This document shows, one piece after another, positions 48,957 to 59,977 of a stretch of DNA of 64,000 nt. The stretch is taken from positions 35,233,537 to 35,297,536 of the forward strand of contig OX463781.1 in assembly GCA_949825025.1 (NCBI GenBank), in the 5' to 3' direction. Position 1 is the first letter of the stretch. Each line of letters begins with the position of its first letter. The position numbers and the translations under genes were made by a program. Origin of the DNA: Siphlonurus alternatus. Taxonomy: Eukaryota; Arthropoda; Insecta; Ephemeroptera; Siphlonuridae. Below the pieces are notes generated by a model. It did no database searches. It was not told the DNA's origin and saw only the letters and a program-made list of their open reading frames with translations.

Positions 48957-49044
<88 letters not shown>
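48957..49044. repeat. (TC)n microsatellite in left arm
   Basis: About 88 bp of TC repeat. The mirror position in the right arm (57570-57600) has only a short, impure GA tract and about 75 bp of other sequence, so the run grew or shrank after the arms formed. Confidence 0.85.
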
Positions 49045-49049
<5 letters not shown>

Positions 49050-49822
49050 TGCTGGTCTCTCTTTATACTCAAGCTTCTGACTGCACGCAGTCAATGGATG
49101 TAACGGGAATATAGAATATATTAGCCCCCTTCCCTTCCAACCCCATTGTAGCTCACTAGCTCTCTCCGCACCTTTACTTTGCAAAGAATTTTGTACAGTC
49201 AACAACAAGCAAATAAATTAAACCACACCGTGTATAATAGTAAAGATTTTTTTTATGTGCAAAATTAAACATAAAATGTGATATAAATTAATTAATAATT
49301 ATTAATATTAATTAATGTTCTACATAAGTTATATTCATTGTTTTTCTTTTATATGATTATATAAAAAATAATAAACTTAAAATAAAACCATATATGCTTC
49401 ATCCGGATAAATAAATATGACGCGCGCATGATACTATAATAATACACGTCATATGTTGATCGAGCACAATCATAATATATAAGGTGAACTAAAAAAATAA
49501 GAAAAAATACTTTTATGCAGCGCAAGCTTTAATTATTAATTACGTCATTAAAATAATTTTAATGCAGCGATTTTCCATTACCTATATAAAGTCCTAATAA
49601 TTTATGCACGCACTCTCTAACTAATATTAAATAATAATAATATTAACAGTTGTATTTATTGAAAATAAGTACAAAAACCCAAAGGGCGGTGACATGAAAA
49701 AGGATATCCCATTCACAAAAGTGTCCAGTCACCCAAAAAACAAAAAATAGTATCATGAAGATATATTTCAATTGAAAATATTCCTTCGTCAGAATACTCA
49801 CAAAATCGTAAAATTACATTAA

Positions 49823-50611
49823 GGTAGAGATAATACGGATCAGCTGGCCCAATGCTAAAATAATCCCGTTCTTAAAAATTATTAAAAAAATTTAAAATGT
49901 TCTCCTCTACATCCCCTATCAGTAGGTAAAATATCAGGTATACAAAAACGAGCTAGTTTTCGAGTAATTAATTTTTAAAGTTCTCTAATTTTTTTTTTTT
50001 TTAGTTTTTTAATCAAACCCTATTGGGTACTTCTATTTACTAATTACATACTACTTTGAAACCCCGAACCTTCCGAAACCCTAACTTTTGAGCGTTTCGC
50101 GGGCTCTTCTGGAACGAGGGCGGCCACAGCCTTGCAAATCCATCCCGACATTTGCCTGCGGCTGAGGGAAACGTGGAAACCTCAGCCAGGATGGACGCTA
50201 CAGCTTTTGTCAATGAACCGGAAGTGCAATGGTCCAAAGCCAGGGGAACCACATAGTGGAAAAGCGCAACGTTTTACCCCTGGGTGGGAAACGTAGTTTT
50301 TGTTGAAAATGGTCACCCATCCAACTACTAACCACGCGCGGCGTTGCTTGACTTCGCGCGGTGATCTGACGAGACCCGGTCAAGCGCACTGCGCCACACC
50401 TTCCCTAATTTAACATGGAGAAATGGAGCTTCCATGTTAAATAGTCAACTTTAAAAATTAATAACTCAAAAACTAGCTCGTTTTTGTATACCTGATATTT
50501 TACCTACTGATATAGGGGATGTACGTAGAGGAGAACATTTTAAATTTTTTTCATAACTTTATGAATGGGATTTTTTTAGCATTGGGCCAGCTGATCTGTG
50601 TTATCTCTACC
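49823..50611. mobile_element. TTAA-flanked foldback carrying a SINE
   Basis: GGTAGAGATAA...CAGCTGGCCCAATG at the left returns as CATTGGGCCAGCTG...TTATCTCTACC, with TTAA at 49819-22 and 50612-15. Inner arms match those of 1-295 and 52308-52655 (AAAATGTTCTCCTCTACA, ATATCAGGTATACAAA). A 5S-derived SINE (49992-50404) sits at the apex. The mirror site in the right arm (about 56790) is empty. Confidence 0.85.
49992..50404 (-). mobile_element. 5S rRNA-derived SINE, copy 1 (inserted in a foldback)
   Basis: CTAATTT at 49985-49991 and 50405-50411 is the target duplication. On the minus strand a head of about 90 bp (50400-50311) resembles 5S rRNA, including GATGGGTGACC and TTAGTAGTTGGATGGG of the internal control region. 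A body of about 280 bp and a poly-A tail (T-run at 49992-50003) follow. The 5S head has a 4-bp insertion (GCGC) after GATCACC compared with copy 2, which may spoil the A box. Confidence 0.85.
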
Positions 50612-50785
50612 TTAAAGAACATTTAAACAGCGCATATCTAAATAAGGTCTCTTGGTGCCTTTGGTGGATTCAGGGAGTGAATTAAAAACAGAGACTATAA
50701 TATAATAATCATTTAATTATTAAGATTTTGTTGTTGTACTTGTTACAAGTGAGGGGAGGGGGAAGGAGGGGTCAAATCATCCGTG

Positions 50786-50791
<6 letters not shown>

Positions 50792-50854
<63 letters not shown>
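50792..50854. repeat. (AT)n microsatellite
   Basis: Pure AT dinucleotide run of about 60 bp in the left arm; right-arm counterpart is short (56515-56530). Confidence 0.8.
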
Positions 50855-50858
<4 letters not shown>

Positions 50859-51671
50859 CAGTATGCATAATCAGCATAATGTATAAATTAATTAAATCAA
50901 TCCGTATAATATTAATATTTTTATACATATTTAAGTTTTTTTTCTGGGGTCTAAATGGTATAACGGCATGAGATTTTTTTTAAGATGTATTTTGTAGCAT
51001 GTATCGTACTCTTTTATACTTTTTCCCATTAATTATAAAAGAGTTAATTATAGGTCGCTTTTGACACCTTCAGCCAGTGTTGTAATAGGAGGGGTCGGCT
51101 AAACAAGTACGTAAGTGTTAAATTTAAACATCATTTTATTGCCTTTCGGGATCTTTTATTATAGGGGGAATTGCCGCTCCCGTGCACCCACTATAGCTCA
51201 CTAGAGCTGTTCGTGGATCCACGGCTGCGAATATTGTATAATAGTACTAGTATAATTTTAAATTTAAATATAGCATTATATATATAATGCTGAATGCATT
51301 AAAAAAACTGTCATTACTCATATTGTTGAAATTAATCTAGCCTTTACTAAGTATTATAATTCCGTAATAAACAGCTAGCATTAAACATTTTTTTGCAAGA
51401 AATTAATAAACGGTGGGTATACTCTGACTTTTTTATTTTATTTTTTCTGAAACCGGTAAATATTTTTAAATAATTATTGAATGATTTGCGGGATTTGCCA
51501 AACTTTCTGGAGACGTCTACAGGTCTCAGAAAAATGTGAGAAAAAAAAAATATATATATATATATAAATAAAATAATAAATCAGAGAGTATAGCATGATT
51601 TTACCCTCTATACACTTTTGCAATGAAATTTTTGTATCCTATTAACTACCCACTCAATGGTAGATATTTGT

Positions 51672-52060
51672 GGGAGGTGTGGCGCAGTGCGCTTGACCGG
51701 GTCTCGTCAGATCACCGAAGTCAAGCAATGCCGCGCGTGGTTAGTAGTTGGATGGGTGACCATTTTCAACAAAAACCACGTTTCCCACCCAGGGGTAAAA
51801 CGTTGCGCTTTTCCACTATGTGGTTCCCCTGGCTTTGGACCATTGCACTTCCGGTTCATTGACAAAAGCTGTAGCGTCCATCCTGGCTGAGGTTTCCACG
51901 TTTCCCTCAGCCGCAGGCAAATGCCGGGATGGATTTGCAAGGCCGTGGCCGCCCTCGTTCCAGAAGAGCCCGCGAAACGCTCAAGTTAGGGTTTCGGAAG
52001 GTTCGGGGTTTCAAGTAGTATGTAATTAGTAAATAGAAGTACCCAATAGGGTTTAATTAA
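51672..52060 (+). mobile_element. 5S rRNA-derived SINE, copy 2
   Basis: 51676-51761 reads like a 5S rRNA gene head: GTCTCGTCAGATCACCGAAG, TCAAGCAATGCCGCG, then TTAGTAGTTGGATGGGTGAC. These cover the A box, intermediate element and C box of a type 1 RNA polymerase III promoter. The body (51762-52045) includes CCTCAGCCGCAGGCAAATG and GTTTCGGAAGGTTCGGGGTT and is about 95% like copy 1. The mirror place in the right arm (just before 55165, ATATATCATTGAGTGGGCAG) lacks it. The exact 3' end and target duplication are unclear in AT-rich flank. Confidence 0.85.
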
Positions 52061-52202
52061 GAATAATATATATTATGAGATTGATAAATATTTAAAAGCT
52101 ATATAATATTATATATATGGCTCAATAAATTATATATACTATAATATAAAAATGGGGGCATACATGACCAAAATGTGTCAATTAATTGCCCCAAAGTACC
52201 AA

Positions 52203-52248
<46 letters not shown>

Positions 52249-52307
52249 GCACATGAAATTTTAATGGACAAATATGGACAACTTACAGAACTTTAATAAT
52301 TATTTAA

Positions 52308-52655
52308 GGGTAAGGTAACGCCACCAATGTTAAAAAAAATCCCTCTCAAAAAAATTCTGAAAAAAATTTAAAATGTTCTCCTCTACACCCCCTACCAGTA
52401 GCTAAAATATCAGGTATACAAATACTATCTTGGTTTTTGAGTTATGAACTTTTAAAGTTGACCAATTTAACATGGGAGTTTCATTTCTCCATGTTAAAGT
52501 AGTCAACTTTAAAAATTTATAACTCAAAAACTAGATCGTATTTGTATACCTGATATTTTAGGTACTGATAGGGGGTATACAGGAGAACATTTTAAATTTT
52601 TTTCAGAATTTTTGTGAGAGGGATTTTTTTTAACATTGGTGGCGTTACCTTACCC
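52308..52655. mobile_element. TTAA-flanked foldback MITE, complete copy
   Basis: GGGTAAGGTAACGCCACCAA and its mirror TTGGTGGCGTTACCTTACCC form the ends, with TTAA at 52304-07 and 52656-59. Apex near 52482 (ACATGGGAGTTTCATTTCTCC). The right-arm mirror site near 54720 is empty. Reference copy for the elements at 1-295 and 49823. Confidence 0.85.
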
Positions 52656-53291
52656 TTAAAATTAATAGTTCTCCGCGAATCAAAAAAATTTAAAATGGTA
52701 CGTATAATTTGATACCCTCTCTTTTTGCAATAAATAAATTCATGTAAGTTGTCTATTATATACAATTTATAATATAATACTCCTGTTTATGTAATATATA
52801 CTATATTATATTAAATACAAATCAAAAGTTAAAGAATTTTTAAATTAATTGGATCGAGCAATATATATATATATGCAGCAATTGAAAAATATGTAATATT
52901 TTATTTTATTTAAATGCGTATATATAATACAAAAATACTCATGCATGATCGATGTGAATTATGATATATAATTATTTATAAAATAGCGAAAAAGCTACCA
53001 TGCAAATAAATTTAAGTTTCATTTGAATTAATACTTCTATATATATATATACATATATATGTGTGTATATACATATATTATAATGCATATAATTTTATGC
53101 TGCATGCACCGAGATCTATAATATCTGAATTAAAGTTTTATATTAAAATTTAAAGAAAATATATTATGTTCCTTCGATCAAGTGCAATAATTATAATACA
53201 CGCAAATTAATTTAATTATTAATATTGTCATGCATCATGCAGAAACACGTACATTAATTTACGCACTTAAATTAAAAGAATCGAATACTGC

Positions 53292-53329
53292 CATTGAGCT
53301 CTACACAAGGCCTTGTGTAGAGCTCAATG
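53292..53329. mobile_element. 38-bp TIR-only micro-element with 8-bp duplication
   Basis: A perfect palindrome of two 19-bp arms (CATTGAGCTCTACACAAGG and mirror) without loop. AATACTGC lies directly on both sides (53284-53291, 53330-53337). The mirror site in the right arm (about 54090, GCACGCAGTTTTCAATTC) has no insert, so it came in after the palindrome formed. Confidence 0.85.
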
Positions 53330-53635
53330 AATACTGCGTGCACTAATTATATAATTAAAATATCACAAAATCCAATACATGAATAAATAAATAGCAAGAG
53401 CACAATCATAATTCATATATCACTCGTCGGCATCAGTCAAACTATACTACCAATTAACGGAATTAACCAATGAAAGGTTAATTCTAGCGACCAGAGTAAT
53501 CTAAGGCCACCATATTTATGCTACCATGCAACCTATCTGAAAGTGCTCATAACACTGATCCTTTTTAAAAAATTTAAAATAATTTAGCTGAAATATAAGA
53601 AAAAAAAATCAGCCAGTGAACGCAATTGTCATCTA

Positions 53636-53882
53636 GTGTTAAGCAGTGCAACTACGTCTAATATCCCGCTGCTTGCAGCAATCGATTATTTTGGGCGATA
53701 TGATTTTCGACGCTACGCAATTTCGGGTCATCGCATGCCACCCGTCTCTGGGGGGTGGCATGCGATGACCCGAAATTGCGTAGCGTCGAAAATCATATCG
53801 CCCGAAATAATCGATTGCTACAAGTAGCGGGATATTTTCCCTTTTAGACGTAGTTGCACTTCTTAACACTAGATGACAATTG
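53636..53882. repeat. Near-perfect apex of the giant palindrome
   Basis: CGATATGATTTTCGACGCTA...GGTCATCGCATGCCACC and its exact mirror enclose a short GTCTCTGGGG centre at 53743-53752. Identity here is far higher than further out along the arms. Confidence 0.9.
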
Positions 53883-55640
53883 CGTTCACTGGTTGATTTT
53901 TTTTTTTTTTTTTTCAGCTTAATTATTTTGAAAGAGCCGATCAGTGTTATGAGAACTTTCAGACAGGTTGGTATAGTATATAGTTCGACTGCCGACGAGT
54001 GATATGAGATATATGATTGATGACATTGATGTGCTCTTGCTATATTTTATTCGTGTAGTGCATGGATTTTGTGATTTTTAATTAATTAGTACATGCACGC
54101 AGTTTTCAATTCTTTTAATTTTGGTGCGTAAATTAATGTACGTGTTTCTGCATGCATGCATGGCAAATTAATAATTAAATTAATTTTCGTATAATTATTA
54201 AACGTGATAGAAGGAAAATATTTTCTTTAATTTTTCATATAAAATTAAAAATAAGTTCATTATATATTATATTATTTATAATATAGATCTCGGTGCATGC
54301 AGCATAAATTTAAATTATATAGGATGTATAATAATATGTATATATAGTAATAATTGTATAGTACGTATTTAATTGAAATGAAACTTAAATTTATTTACAT
54401 GATATATATATATTATAGCTTTCGCTAATATTAATTAAGAATACAATACACATCGATCATGCATGAATATTTTTGTTTTATATATACATTCAAATATTAT
54501 AAAATTACACATTTTTCAATTAATTGCTCCAATTAATGCTCGATCCAATTTAAAAATAATTCTTTAATTTTTAATTTTTATTAAAATTGTATTTAAATTA
54601 TAAATTGTATAATAGAGACAACTTACATGAATTTATTTATTGCAAAAAGGGGTTATCAAATTATTACATTTTGAATTTTTTCAAAATTTTTTGATTTGCG
54701 GAACTATATATTAATTTTCAATTAAATAATTATATATATTAAGGTTCTGTTAGTTTGTCCGTTAAAATTTTGCCTGCAATGCAATGCAATGCAATGTATA
54801 TCATAATGGAGCTTGTATAGATAAAGTAATTAATTTTAAATAATGCATGTATATTATATTAAATTTATATAATATTATATGATAAAAATACGTCATATAT
54901 TATATCGGATTTTATCTTTACAATATTACATACATATGTTATGTAAAATGTTACTCTTCAGTAGCGACATGCAGATTAATAGGCATTCGGTATTATTATA
55001 TATGTATTATATATTATACATAATATAGTTGATATAATTATTGCATGATGGTTGGTACTGTATACTTTGGGGACCATTTTGGTATTTTTGGTCATGCATG
55101 TATGCCCCCAATTTTATATTATATATAGTATATAAATATTAAGCTATATAATATATATATATATCATTGAGTGGGCAGTTAGGATAAAAAAAATTCATTG
55201 CAAAAGTGTATAGAGGGTAAAAATCATGCTACTCTGTGATTTTTTTTTGTTTGTTTTTTTTTTTTTTCATTTTTCTGAGACCTGCAGGAATCAATTTAAA
55301 TAATTATATAATAATTGAAAGCACTGGTCACGGCTATATAGTTATAGTAATAAAAAGGATATAATGGCCATATAGTAATAAAAAGGATATAATGGCCATA
55401 ATGGGTATTAACCTATAATACCTAATATACTTCTCCAGAAAGCGTGGCAAATCATTCAATAATAATTAATTTAAAATATTTACCGGTTTCAGAAAAAAAC
55501 TTAGAAAATTCAGAGTCCCGTAATTTTGTACCCTCTATTAATTTCTTGCAATAAAAATGTTTAATGCTAACTGTTCATTACTGAATTATAATATTATATA
55601 ATATAATATTATAATTAAAGGCTAGATTAATTTCAACAAT

Positions 55641-55951
55641 GGAGTATCGACCTCAATTTTTTTTTATTGCAGAAATGGATAGAAGGTGCAATGTTATGAT
55701 ACCCTGATTTTTTTCAGATTTTTTAGAGCTCGGGAACTACTTTTAAAAAAAATATTGAAAGTTCTTTTTGTGACGTCACGAGACGCCTTAAGAAAAAGAT
55801 AGGACTTGCCGCCGCGTGACGTCACAAAAAGGACTTTCAATAATGTTTTAAAAATAGTTCCAGGGCTCTAAAAAATCTGAAAAAATCAGAGTATCATAAC
55901 TTTTCACCCTCTATTTATTTCTGCAATAAAAAATATTGAGGTCGATACTCC
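55641..55951. mobile_element. Foldback MITE private to the right arm
   Basis: GGAGTATCGACCTCAA and TTGAGGTCGATACTCC form the ends. The left-arm mirror site (51324-51335, CATATTGTTGAA) is empty. Inner arms include TTGTGACGTCACG and TTTCAATA words like those in 7764-8084. Confidence 0.8.
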
Positions 55952-56264
55952 ATATGAGAAATGAAAGTTTTTTAAATGCTTTCAGCATGCTATATTTAAA
56001 TTTAACATTATGGATCCACGAACAGCTCTAGTGGGCTATAGTGGGTGCACGGGAGCGACAATTCCCCCTATAATAAAAGATCCCGAAATGCAAGAAAATT
56101 ATGTTTAAACACTTAGCTATATTAATACTGGCGGAAGGTGTCAAAAGCGACCTACAATTAACTCTTTTATAATTAGTGGGAAAAAGTGTAAAAGAGTGCT
56201 ACAAAATACATCGTAAAAAAAAAAAAAAATCTCATGCCGTGCCACCATGCAGCAATGTATTTAA

Positions 56265-56487
56265 TTCACGGACGAAATACCCCCGGACAAAATAACCCCT
56301 TTTTTGAATCGGAAGAAACCGGACAGCCAATTGTGGAAAGGGGGCTTTTATAATTAAATTAAAAATAACACGAAGTATACAGTCATAATCTCATAATATA
56401 TAATATATATAGTTACTGCACTTAAAAGCTAGGGGGTATTTCGTCCAGACGGGGGTATTTTGTCCGGAGGTATTTCGTCCGCTTAAC
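56265..56487. mobile_element. 223-bp element with 10-bp target duplication
   Basis: Sub-ends CGGACGAAATACCCCCGGAC and the inverted GTCCGGAGGTATTTCGTCCG. ATGTATTTAA occurs at 56255-56264 and 56488-56497. A 9-10 bp duplication suggests a Mutator-like mobiliser. The left-arm counterpart (about 50955) lacks it. Confidence 0.75.
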
Positions 56488-58204
56488 ATGTATTTAACAC
56501 CCCAGAAAAAAAAGTTATATATATATATATGAAAAAATATTATATATTATACGGATTTAATTAATTTATGCATTATGCATACTGCATGTATGAAAATCCA
56601 TGTATGAATCCATGGATGGTTTGATCCCTCGATCACCTTCACTTGCAACAAATGCAACAACACAATCTTAATAATTACTTGCTTATAGATTAGTCTCTGT
56701 TTTTAATTCACTCCCTGAATCCACCAAGGCACCAAGAGGCGTACCCTTATTTCTAATATATATGCGCGCTGTTTAATGTTCTTTAATTTAATTGCTACGA
56801 TTTTGTGAGTATTCTGACGAAGGAGTATTTTCAATTGAAATATCTGCATGGAATTATTTTTTTGTTTCTTGGGTGACTGGACACTTTTGTGAATGAGATA
56901 TCCTTTTTTACCCTTTGGGTTTTTGTACTTTTTACTTATTCTCAATAAACAACTGTCATTATTATTATTTAAAATATTTAATATTAGTTAGAGAGTGCGC
57001 GCATGAATTATTAGGACATTATATAGGTAATGGAAAATCTGCATTAAAATTATTGTAATGACGTAATAATTAAAGCTTTCACTGCATAAAAGTATTTTGT
57101 CTTATTTTTTTGTTCACCTTATATGATTGTGCTCGATCAGCATGTGACTATTATTATAGTCATGCATCATGCAAGGTATTAATTTCCGCAAAAATCCGAA
57201 AAACATAGTTTTATTTTATTTATTATTTTTTATATATACATAATTATAATAATTATAAATAAAATCAATATAACTTATGTAGAACATATTAATTAATACT
57301 AATAATTATCAATTAATGTATACCACATTTTATGTTTTATTTTGCACGTAAAAAAATCTTTACTATAAACGGTGTGGGTCGTTATTTGCTTGTTGTTGAC
57401 TGTACAAAATTCTTTGCAAAGTAAAGGTGCGGAGAGAGCTGGGGTGGAAGGGAAGGGGGCTAATATATTCCCGTTACATCCATTGACTGGGTGCAGTGAG
57501 CAGCATGAGTAAAGAGAGACAGAGAGGCTGACTCCTGATGAGTCTCTTCGGCGGAGTCTGCTGCCGCTGAGAGAGATCGAAGAGGGAGGAGAGAGAGAGT
57601 TACTCTTTCATAATGCCATCAATCATAGACGTTACGCTTATGGCCATCAATACTTGAAAAGAAAAAAAAACTTCAAATTCTTAAAAAAAAAGACAATTAT
57701 CAAGTACTTCAAAGAATAATTTTATTATAATAATTATAATCTAACTTGTATAATAAATTAGATTTTGAAATCAAATTCAATTATATATATTACAAAATAT
57801 ACATCGGCAAAACATTATAATATAATATTTTTTTTACTACCTTGTCTTTGTCACCTTATCTGTCACTTTTATCTTTCATGAGTATGTCAATATGACTACT
57901 ATAGTAGAATGTGGTGTGACTACAGTGTGTATAAAAGTAATGTGTATCATCAGTATCATAGAACGAATGTAAAATAATGTAAATAAAAATAATAAGCCAG
58001 ATATTGTACTTTTACAGTACGAGCTGTAGACTTTATTAATTCAAGTTTAAATTGGAAAATTTGTAGTGCAAAAACAGGTATATTTATTTTATATATTATA
58101 AAAATAACACATTAAAAAAATCAAATAATTTATTTATGCACGTTAAATTTATTCTATCTGCATGTCTATAAGCCGCTTATTGTCATTTCGGAAGGAAAGT
58201 AATG

Positions 58205-59195
58205 TTAGGTCAATCGTAAAAATAAGTATTAAAGACCTGGCCTGTGTATAATATACAGACCCGCATATATTATAATATATTATATATATAGCCAAGTGTT
58301 GTAAGTTTTTATAAATCTGTTAAAAAAATTTGAAATTATTATTTCATGCCTTTTTAGGGGTGGATTCACGATTTACACTTCTTTCATTGTGGTGTTTTCA
58401 TGTTAAATTAATTTGATAGAAAAAAAAAATTTGTGAGATTTTGGCACTAAAATTATTTTTAAAGGGTTTTCAGAGCACGCTGAATCTAATGGCCGCTGTG
58501 ATTTTAAACGTGGTGAAAACTACCCCCAATGAGAGAATGAGATAAGGAACTTTACGTGAAAAATAATTAATAGCTAGTGCAATGTTATCAAAATTTTGAC
58601 TATCCCACTCTATCAAGCTCATTTTGTTACCCCAAAAACAATATTTAAATTTTTTTAATCGGAGCAAGTTAAGGATTTAATTTTTAGGTGTGAAAATTCC
58701 AACCCCTAAAAATTATATCCTTAACTTGCTTTGATTAAAAACATTCAAAGGTTTTGTTTCTGGGATAACAAAAAAAGAACTCGTTTCAGTGGCGTAATCA
58801 AAATTTTAATAGCATCATTTTTCCACGTAGTAAGGGTCACTATCTCATTAGTTTTTTCTTTTCACCACTTTTTAAACTATACCATTAGATCCAACGTGCT
58901 CTGAAACGCTTAAAAAATCATTTTTGTGCAAATCGGACAAAATTTTTCCATGAATTAATTAAATTTAACATGGAAATCATAATATATAATATAAAGAAGA
59001 AGTGCAAATAGTGTGAGTCCACCCCTACAAAGGTATGAAATAATATATTCTTTTTAGCACATGAAAAAAAAAAAAAAAAACTTAAACCCCTTGGCTATAC
59101 CTATGCCAAATTTCAACTTTGTATAGCTCAATGCTAATTAATTAACCGGGCAAACCTGCCCAAATTTTAGCATGAGATCGGCCCAGTCTGTATAT
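58205..59195. mobile_element. 1-kb foldback inside right palindrome arm
   Basis: Counterpart of 47185-48180, with a loop near 58690 (TGTGAAAATTCCAACCCC). Both copies share the same inner blocks, so the element was part of the sequence that was mirrored. Confidence 0.7.
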
Positions 59196-59939
59196 TATGT
59201 ATTTTAATACATATTTTATGTATGTATATGTATTTTAAAGCCCAGTATTAACACGATACAATTTTAATTTACAAGTTAAATTCAACTCCATACTTGCATG
59301 TTTGCATGGGGATGAAATTCTGTTGTAAAGGAAAATTGTAAGCAAAATTGCATCGTGTATTTGTGTGTGTACAGGCTTATATATAAAATATTTACAAAAA
59401 AATGAGTAAATTAAAACAGGATATCAATTATTAAATTAATTAGTACAAAATTATGCTAGTCGGAATATTTTCATCTGTTTATATGTGCATGCATGGATAA
59501 AAGCGTTTGCGAAATATTTTCTAAAAAAAAAAGGAAACATTGAAAGTATATACGCATATAAATATATATTATAGCTACGCCTGGAGGCGTTTGTTTCTTA
59601 ATTAGCCGGCCAATCCGCCTCCAGACGTGGCCACGCGAGCAATTTTTTAGAATAGCATAATTTAAGATTTTATATAATTTATTTTTATTATATTTCCCAC
59701 CATGTTACATGATATAAATTAGTTGATCTTTAATTAAATTAATTATTTTCTTTCTTCAATATTAAAAAAAAAAATATTTCAGGATTTTCGTTATTTTTAT
59801 ATTTCAATTAGTTTTTTTACGTATTAATATAATGATCAAATTTCATTTTATTTTATATTATTGTATAATCAATAATCATGCATATATTCTTAATTTCATT
59901 GCCAATAAGATTTTATTTTAATTATTTATTTTTTGTCAC

Positions 59940-59974
<35 letters not shown>

Positions 59975-59977
<3 letters not shown>

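Larger units (their letters stand above)
46380..59970. repeat. Giant imperfect palindrome, apex near 53750
   Basis: The left arm (about 46400-53743) is repeated inverted in the right arm (about 53753-59960). Landmark pairs: ACAAACGCCTCCAGG (46808) with CCTGGAGGCGTTTGT (59581); GCAAATAAATTAAACC (49208) with TGTGGGTCGTTATTTGC (57372); GTGTCCAGTCACCC (49721) with GGGTGACTGGACAC (56870); ATACATGACCAAAATG (52161) with CATTTTGGTATTTTTGGTCATG (55075). Both arms end in long (AT)n tracts. The size difference is explained mostly by arm-private insertions listed separately. No gene is recognised in either arm. Arms differ by many substitutions, so this is not a simple assembly mirror. Confidence 0.9.

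Noticed and set aside
48927..49208. Minus-strand frame with Arg-Glu repeats
   Set aside because: Translation of the (TC)n microsatellite; no conserved flanks.
50783..50971. Frame with Ile-Tyr repeats (also at 14761 and 62248)
   Set aside because: Translation of (AT)n runs.
51676..51761. Functional 5S rRNA gene
   Set aside because: Only the promoter-bearing first two-thirds resemble 5S rRNA; it then runs into the SINE body and lacks the 3' stem.
50040..52029. Frames of about 70 codons in both SINE copies
   Set aside because: They read through the SINE body; no sign of protein selection and copies differ by frameshifts.
53636..53869. Nearly identical frames on both strands
   Set aside because: Mirror frames in the palindrome apex.
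46380..59970. Giant palindrome as an assembly mirror artefact
   Set aside because: The arms carry different insertions with clean target duplications and many substitutions, so a simple mirrored contig is unlikely; a join of two diverged haplotypes is not excluded without reads.
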